From NCBI GenBank assembly GCA_025350985.1, contig JANXWU010000069.1, positions 1-5,279 on the forward strand: 5,279 nt of DNA, given 5' to 3'. Under the pieces are notes generated by a model. That model saw only the letters and a program-made list of their open reading frames with translations, ran no database searches and was not told the origin of the DNA. Shown one piece after another: positions 1 to 5,279 of the stretch. The stretch is from Spartobacteria bacterium. GTDB lineage: Bacteria; Verrucomicrobiota; Verrucomicrobiia; Chthoniobacterales; Chthoniobacteraceae. The position numbers and the translations under genes were made by a program. Numbering within the stretch: the first letter of the stretch is position 1; the number at the start of each line of letters is the position of its first letter.

Positions 1-660
1 GGCGCGAATCGCCTCGGCGCGAGCGCGCTCATGCAGGGCCTCGCCGACGGCTACTTCGTCATCCCGACGACAATCGCGAACTACCTCGCGACGCAAGACC
101 CTGGCAAGCGCCCGAAGACGGATCACGCCGAGTTCAAAAAAGCCGAGGGTGAAGTCGCCGAGCGGACGCGAACATTCCTGTCGATCAAAGGCCGTCGTAC
201 CGTCGATTCATTTCATCGCGAACTCGGCCTATTGATGTGGGACTTGTGCGGCATGGCGCGCACGGAAAAAAGTTTGCAGCGCGCGCTCAACCGCATCCCG
301 ACGCTGCGCGAGGAGTTTTGGAAAAACGTGAACGTCCCCGGCTCGGCGGAATCGCTCAACAGCGCGCTCGAAAAAGCCGGACGCGTCGCCGATTTCATGG
401 AGTTCGGCGAGTTGATGTGTCGTGACGCGCTCGAACGTCGCGAGTCGTGCGGCGGCCATTTCCGCGAGGAATTTCAATACACGTCGAAGGACGACGAAGT
501 CCGCGGCGGCAAGGTTTGCGAAGGCGACGTGAAGCGCGATGACGAAAACTTCCAACACGTCGCCGCGTGGGAATCGACCGGCGACCCGAGCAAACCGACG
601 CGCCAGATCGAGCCGCTGAATTTTGAAACCGTGCATCCGGCAGTGCGAAGCTACCGCTAA
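1..660 (+). CDS. sdhA: Succinate dehydrogenase flavoprotein subunit, C-terminal part (5' end outside window)
   Basis: The frame is open from base 1 and ends in TAA at 658-660, leaving 219 residues of a protein that is usually about 600-650 long. SdhA carries covalent FAD and oxidises succinate to fumarate at the inner face of the cytoplasmic membrane. The fragment opens with [10 protein letters not shown] (residues 1-10), the conserved segment whose Arg (R4) binds the dicarboxylate in characterised family members. The helical C-terminal domain follows, with [12 protein letters not shown] at 146-157, matching the family's R-x-E-S-x-G-x-H-x-R motif, then [13 protein letters not shown] (179-191) and a terminal [15 protein letters not shown] typical of type-B enzymes of Bacteroidetes and PVC bacteria. 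sdhB follows after 97 bp on the same strand, as expected for an sdhCAB operon. The FAD-binding half and sdhC would lie upstream. A fumarate reductase role cannot be excluded from sequence. I see no frameshift. Confidence -1.
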   Translation, partial: GANRLGASALMQGLADGYFVIPTTIANYLATQDPGKRPKTDHAEFKKAEGEVAERTRTFLSIKGRRTVDSFHRELGLLMWDLCGMARTEKSLQRALNRIPTLREEFWKNVNVPGSAESLNSALEKAGRVADFMEFGELMCRDALERRESCGGHFREEFQYTSKDDEVRGGKVCEGDVKRDDENFQHVAAWESTGDPSKPTRQIEPLNFETVHPAVRSYR

Positions 661-663
661 AAT

Positions 664-751
664 TCATCCACAGATTTTTCAGATGAACACAGATTCTTCG
701 AAACAGTTTTTGAAAACCCAATCTGTGTAAATCTGTGAAATCTGTGGATAA
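664..751. repeat. Large imperfect inverted repeat filling the sdhA-sdhB spacer
   Basis: The 30-nt arms at 666-695 and 720-749 are inverted copies matching at 26 of 30 positions by my hand alignment, around a 24-nt centre (696-719). Each arm is built from three copies of a CACAGAT/ATCTGTG unit. In the left arm they start at 669, 678 (one mismatch, TTCAGAT) and 688; in the right arm at 721, 731 and 740. The spacing of 9 and 10 in one arm is mirrored as 10 and 9 in the other. The outer ends resemble DnaA boxes: TGTGGATAA at 743-751 is a perfect reverse-strand TTATCCACA, and TCATCCACA at 664-672 matches 8 of 9. The base composition is much more AT-rich than the flanking genes. I recall similar CACAGATT-type intergenic repeats from other environmental bacterial genomes, which would make this a dispersed palindromic element; copy number cannot be judged here. 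Confidence -1.
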
Positions 752-757
752 CATTTC

Positions 758-1507
758 ATGAACTTCCATCTCAAAGTCTGGCGTCAAAAGGACGCGAAAT
801 CGCCCGGCAAAATCCAGGACATCGAAGCCACGAATATTCCCGCCGATGCCTCGTTCCTCGAGATGCTGGACATCGTGAACGAGAACCTGATGGACAAAGG
901 CGAGGAACCGATTGCGTTCGATCACGACTGTCGCGAAGGCATTTGCGGGACCTGCTCGCTGACGATCAACGGCGTTGCGCACGGCCCGAGCGAGACGACG
1001 ACCTGCCAGCTTTTCATGCGAAAATACAAGGACGGCGACACGATTTTTATCGAGCCATTCCGCGCCAAAGCATTTCCAATCGTGCGCGATCTCGTCGTGG
1101 ATCGCGCGGCGTTCGACCGCATCCAGCAGGCCGGCGGATTCATCACCGCGCGCGCCGGCTCCGCACAGGACGCGAACAATCTGCTCATCGGAAAAGTCGA
1201 TGCCGACGCGGCGATGGAAGCTGCGGCGTGCATCGGTTGCGGCGCGTGCGTGGCGGCGTGTCCGAATGCCAGCGCGATGCTATTCGTCGGCGCGAAAGTT
1301 TCCCATCTCGCGCTGCTGCCGCAAGGCCAGCCCGAGCGCACCCGCCGCGTCCGCGCGATGGTGAAACAGATGGACGCGGAAGGCTTCGGCAACTGCTCAA
1401 ATCACTACGAGTGCGAAGCCGTCTGCCCCGCCGAAATCAGCGTCCAGTGGATCGCGAAAATGAACCGCGAATACTCTGTCGCGACGGTGAAAGAAAGCGT
1501 GAGCTAG
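758..1507 (+). CDS. sdhB: Succinate dehydrogenase iron-sulfur subunit (type B)
   Basis: The 249-residue protein is the normal length for SdhB, which passes electrons from the SdhA flavin through three Fe-S clusters to quinone at the membrane anchor. The N-terminal ferredoxin-like domain (about 1-115) has the [2Fe-2S] ligands C58, C63, C66 and C83 within CREGICGTC and TTTCQ. The C-terminal domain has C158, C161, C164 and C168 in [12 protein letters not shown], then C213, C219 and C223. By the known family pattern, C158/C161/C164/C223 bind [4Fe-4S] and C168/C213/C219 bind [3Fe-4S], so all clusters appear complete. [20 protein letters not shown] (168-187) is typical of type-B enzymes. The ATG at 758 gives the usual N-terminus; I see no clear Shine-Dalgarno sequence before it, and the bases upstream belong to the arm of the inverted repeat. 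It ends nine bases before the convergent leuB stop codon. Confidence -1.
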   Translation: MNFHLKVWRQKDAKSPGKIQDIEATNIPADASFLEMLDIVNENLMDKGEEPIAFDHDCREGICGTCSLTINGVAHGPSETTTCQLFMRKYKDGDTIFIEPFRAKAFPIVRDLVVDRAAFDRIQQAGGFITARAGSAQDANNLLIGKVDADAAMEAAACIGCGACVAACPNASAMLFVGAKVSHLALLPQGQPERTRRVRAMVKQMDAEGFGNCSNHYECEAVCPAEISVQWIAKMNREYSVATVKESVS

Positions 1508-1510
1508 ACT

Positions 1511-2701
<1,191 letters not shown>

Positions 2702-4471
2702 CTACCGCTCGCGTTCGGTGGTCGTGACTTTGTATTTCACCGCTTGTTCCGGCGCGGCCGGCACGCCGGGTTTCGGATAATCGGCGGCAACCTGGCGATG
2801 CGAAGTCGGCACGAGCCGGATGGCTCCCTTGGCATTGTTGCGCCAGCCGTTCGGGTCGGCAAATTCCTCGCCGCTGTGATGCAGACCGCTGACCTGGTCT
2901 TCGAGGCCAGTGCCATAGTGCTGCTTGATGATCGTGGGCGTGACGAAGACGAGCAGGTTGCGCTTGGTGCGAGCGTTGATGCGCTCCTGAAAAAGATGAC
3001 CGATGATGGGAATGTCACCGGCGATGGGAACTTTGGTGCGCGCCTTGTTCACCTCATCCTGGAGCAAACCGCCAATCGCCAGCGTGTCGCCACTCTTGAT
3101 CAACACATTTGACTCAAGCGTGCGCTTGTCGATGACCGGACTGCTCACCGCTGCTCCGGCAAAAGTAAAGGTCGCGTCGCCGACTTTGTTACTGATTTCC
3201 GGCTTCACGCTCATCGTCACGAAGTCGTCCTTGTTGATCGAAGGGGTGACATCGAGCGTGTTACCAAATTCCTTGTCTTGGAAACCGCTGAACACGGCGG
3301 TCGCGGTCTGCTCGTTGAAATTAAGCGTCGGCACCGGCTGGTTGCGGATGATCTTGATCGTGGCCTTCATGTTGTTGGCCGTGACGACACGCGGATTGGC
3401 GAGAAATTCCGCGTCGCTGTCTTCGTTGAGCATGCGCAGCGTGAGCGACATTTGCGGCACGGAGAGGATGGCGAACTGTCCGAAGAGGGCGTTGAGCGCA
3501 CCCGCGCCACTTCCTTTCAAAAGAAAATCACCCGCCTTACCGAAGAGCGTTGACCCTCCCTTGAGATCACCCGCGGAGGTGGAGACGTTGGCGTTGGAAG
3601 GTGTGCTGCCGGGCGAGCCGCCGGAGTTGGCGTTGGTCACCGTGCTGTTGCCCACTCCGAGTCCACCGTATTTGAAAGTCTGCGGGGCACCGGAACCGCC
3701 GACGACGCCCGCCCAATTGATGCCGTAACTTTGTTTCGGATTCGCGGTCACTTCCACCAGTCGCGCCTCGATCATCACCTGCCGCGTCGGCTTGTCCACC
3801 GCTTCCAGGAAGAGCGCGATCTTTTCTAGGTTCGACTTCGCCTCTCGGTAGAAAACTGTGTTAGTGCGCTCGTCCGTCTGCGGTGGCGCTTCCTTGGAAA
3901 GCAACTGCCCCACGAGCAGCGGCAGCACTTCTTTCGCCTTCGCGTAGCTGAAGGTGTAGCTGCCGCTTTCGGTGGATTCCTTCGCCTTCTCCTCCTGCGT
4001 GCGGACAAAATACACGTCGGTGGCTGTGTCGTGATCGAGGAAAAGGTTCGACGATTTGCAGACGGCGTCGAGCACTTGCATCGGCGACTTGTTTTCCAAA
4101 CGCAGCGTCACCGTGCCGGCCACTTTCGGGCTCACGACGATGCCGATGCCGGCCTGCCGCGCGAGAGTGCGGATGACCGTCCCTACTTCCTCGCCCGAGA
4201 AATCGCTAAAGTTGCGGGCGGGCGGAGCCCCGGCACCGAGGGTCAGTGCTGGCGTGCCGTCCGCATTTTTCGCCGTCGGAACCGGCGCGAGCGGCGACTC
4301 GACGGCGATCGTGCCGGGCGCGGAGATCTGCGGTGGCACCGGCGTGGCGGCAGTCGGCGGAATGATCGGCGGGTCAATCGGAGCCGGTTGCTCGCTTTGG
4401 GCAAACGCGCCGAGCGAGGCAAACAGCACGGTGGCGCAGGCGGTGGTGAAGGAAGTGGACATTGTGGTCAT
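2702..4471 (-). CDS. Secretin (outer-membrane pore of a PilQ/GspD-type system)
   Basis: The 589-residue protein is predicted to be exported and to form a ring-shaped outer-membrane channel. A hydrophobic stretch (about 8-24) ends in AFA before QS, a plausible signal peptidase I site after A24. A Pro/Ala-rich linker (28-66) precedes an N0/STN-like domain (about 88-158), an N1-like domain (about 171-229, including DERTNTVFYREAKSNLEKI), and the secretin domain (about 230-514). The latter has RQVMIEARLVEVT (230-242), FLANPRVVTANN (356-367), NVLIKSGDTLAIGGLLQDE (455-473) and the diagnostic VPIAGDIPIIGHLF (481-494). A Gly/Ser/Asn-rich stretch (255-320) interrupts the domain, and a hydrophilic 75-residue tail follows it. 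MIEARLVEV and the single N1 domain lean towards PilQ, but no AMIN domain is visible, so pilus versus type II secretion is open. An ATG at 4462 would remove three residues. No pilus or secretion partner lies in the window. The segment before the hydrophobic stretch lacks Lys and Arg, unusual for a signal peptide. Confidence -1.
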   Translation of the reverse strand: MTTMSTSFTTACATVLFASLGAFAQSEQPAPIDPPIIPPTAATPVPPQISAPGTIAVESPLAPVPTAKNADGTPALTLGAGAPPARNFSDFSGEEVGTVIRTLARQAGIGIVVSPKVAGTVTLRLENKSPMQVLDAVCKSSNLFLDHDTATDVYFVRTQEEKAKESTESGSYTFSYAKAKEVLPLLVGQLLSKEAPPQTDERTNTVFYREAKSNLEKIALFLEAVDKPTRQVMIEARLVEVTANPKQSYGINWAGVVGGSGAPQTFKYGGLGVGNSTVTNANSGGSPGSTPSNANVSTSAGDLKGGSTLFGKAGDFLLKGSGAGALNALFGQFAILSVPQMSLTLRMLNEDSDAEFLANPRVVTANNMKATIKIIRNQPVPTLNFNEQTATAVFSGFQDKEFGNTLDVTPSINKDDFVTMSVKPEISNKVGDATFTFAGAAVSSPVIDKRTLESNVLIKSGDTLAIGGLLQDEVNKARTKVPIAGDIPIIGHLFQERINARTKRNLLVFVTPTIIKQHYGTGLEDQVSGLHHSGEEFADPNGWRNNAKGAIRLVPTSHRQVAADYPKPGVPAAPEQAVKYKVTTTERER

Positions 4472-4607
4472 GGGCTTTCTTGGAGTTCGTCAGCGTAAAA
4501 GCAGAAAGCAGACCACGGCCCTCAAAGTGCCAATAACTCCGGCCCGGCGTCGCAAGATTGCGAATCAAACCGCCCGCGCGCCACCGCCTCGAGTGCGTTC
4601 TATTCTT
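4472..4607. other. Spacer between the cca-like gene and the secretin, with a short palindrome
   Basis: This 136-bp stretch has no credible gene of its own; an open frame through it on the minus strand (4374-4568) is out of frame with the secretin and looks like no known protein. It should carry the secretin's leader and perhaps its promoter, but I could not identify convincing -35/-10 boxes. TCGCAA at 4550-4555 and TTGCGA at 4558-4563 form a perfect 6-bp inverted repeat with a two-base spacer, which has the shape of a small operator; a palindrome this short can also be chance. A purine-rich AAGAAAG lies three bases before the 4471 ATG on the minus strand and could be a weak ribosome-binding site. 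No intrinsic terminator for the upstream gene is visible. Confidence -1.
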
Positions 4608-5279
4608 TCACGACGCGCCGATTGATGGCCCATCACCAGGCGGCGGGACGAACTCTCGCTGGACGAAGGCGAGCGCCTCCTCCCGCGTGGTGAATCCACC
4701 TTCCAACTGCCGCGTTTGCACGGCTTCGAGAATTTCGCCGAACTTCGGCCCCGGCTTCCAGCCGAGCGCAATCAGGTCGCGGCCCGTGAGAAGTGGCGGC
4801 GGGACCAGCGGCTCGTGCGCGAACTCGTCCTTTTTTTTCAACAGGAACTCCCAATTATCCGTCATCCCGTGGCTGCTCACGCAATCGACTTTGTGCAGCG
4901 TCAACTCTTCCTCGAACGTCGGGCGCGCCATGAACCGGCGCAGCTTCGCGGGCCGCATGTTTTGCACGTCCTTGTAAATCATGTGCGTGGCGACCATCTC
5001 GACCGTCGCGTCGATTTCCTCTCGGGAAAAGCGGAGCCGTTCCATGATCGCCTGCGTCATGTCCGCGCCGACTTTGTCGTGGCCGCTGAAACGGATGCGC
5101 TGCCCCGCTTCGTCGAAGGTAAACGTCGGCGGCTTGCCGATGTCGTGGAAAAGGACGCTGAAAACGAGCGGCACGCTCACTTGCTCGGGCAGCAACTCGA
5201 TCATGCGGCGCGTATGCACGAACACGTCGCCCTCGGGGTGAAATTGCGGCGGCTGTTCGCAGCCTTTGAGGGCGGCGAT
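4608..5279 (-). CDS. cca: CCA tRNA nucleotidyltransferase / poly(A) polymerase family, C-terminal part with HD domain (5' end outside window)
   Basis: The frame enters from the right edge, runs on the minus strand and stops with TGA at 4608-4610, giving 223 residues. The family adds or repairs the 3' CCA of tRNA, or adds poly(A) tails; its nucleotidyltransferase head would be encoded outside the window. What remains is the HD domain and tail. The fragment begins IAALKGCEQPPQFHPEGDVF, the usual lead-in to this HD domain. Likely metal-binding residues are H22 in VHTRRM, H45-D46 in LFHDIGKP and D132 in HKVDCVSSHG. The C-terminal LTGRDLIALGWKPGPKFGEI and QLEGGFTTREEALAF match the conserved end of bacterial HD-containing Cca proteins. 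An internal GTG at 5225 could be mistaken for a start, but conserved sequence continues upstream of it. An HD domain suggests phosphohydrolase activity as in E. coli Cca. CCA-adding versus poly(A)-adding specificity cannot be decided without the head domain. Confidence -1.
   Translation of the reverse strand: MAALKGCEQPPQFHPEGDVFVHTRRMIELLPEQVSVPLVFSVLFHDIGKPPTFTFDEAGQRIRFSGHDKVGADMTQAIMERLRFSREEIDATVEMVATHMIYKDVQNMRPAKLRRFMARPTFEEELTLHKVDCVSSHGMTDNWEFLLKKKDEFAHEPLVPPPLLTGRDLIALGWKPGPKFGEILEAVQTRQLEGGFTTREEALAFVQREFVPPPGDGPSIGAS

Noticed and set aside
669..746. CRISPR-like array from repeated CACAGAT/ATCTGTG units
   Set aside because: The units are 7 bases long, spaced 9-10 bases apart and inverted about a centre; there are no unique spacers of CRISPR size and no cas genes.
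664..751. Replication origin suggested by DnaA-box-like ends
   Set aside because: There are only two boxes, no AT-rich unwinding cluster, and no dnaA, dnaN or other origin genes; the site lies inside an sdh operon.
395..982. Minus-strand open frame of 195 codons across the sdhA end, the spacer and the start of sdhB
   Set aside because: It is antisense to two clear genes and to the inverted repeat, and its Arg-rich translation has no recognisable domain; it is a GC-rich shadow frame.
3003..3728. Plus-strand frame of 241 codons antisense to the secretin
   Set aside because: The secretin frame has strong family motifs throughout, and the antisense product shows only composition-driven hydrophobic stretches.

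Overview
This is a GC-rich window (by eye close to 60%) from a bacterial chromosome with tightly packed genes. Five protein genes are recognisable: sdhA (3' part only), sdhB, leuB, a secretin, and a tRNA CCA-adding-type nucleotidyltransferase (3' part only). The Sdh proteins resemble the type-B enzymes of Bacteroidetes, Chlorobi and the PVC phyla. Long palindromic elements in the spacers and a secretin encoded alone would suit a member of the Verrucomicrobiota. That placement is an inference from style, not proof.

Layout. Bases 1-660 (+) hold the C-terminal 219 residues of the succinate dehydrogenase flavoprotein. Bases 661-757 are a spacer almost filled by a large imperfect inverted repeat. 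Bases 758-1507 (+) encode the iron-sulfur subunit SdhB. Nine bases later the oppositely oriented leuB ends, so sdhB and leuB converge with almost no room for a terminator. On the minus strand, in the direction of transcription, come the cca-like gene (5279 to 4608, 5' end outside the window), a 136-bp spacer, the secretin (4471 to 2702), a 93-bp spacer filled by a second inverted repeat, and leuB (2608 to 1517).

Function. SdhA and SdhB form the peripheral part of complex II, linking the TCA cycle to the quinone pool; the membrane anchor SdhC is not in view and probably lies upstream of sdhA. LeuB is the third enzyme of leucine synthesis, here without leuA, leuC or leuD beside it. The secretin would form an outer-membrane pore for a type IV pilus or type II-like secretion system, with no partner gene in the window. 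The last gene matures or repairs tRNA 3' ends. The minus-strand genes share no pathway, so their common orientation does not imply a functional operon.

No clearly new multi-gene system is visible. The most unusual structure is in the two short spacers. Each holds a palindromic element of about 86-88 bp that begins 0-3 nt after the upstream stop codon and ends 6-7 nt before the downstream start codon, so in mRNA each could cover the ribosome-binding region of sdhB or leuB.
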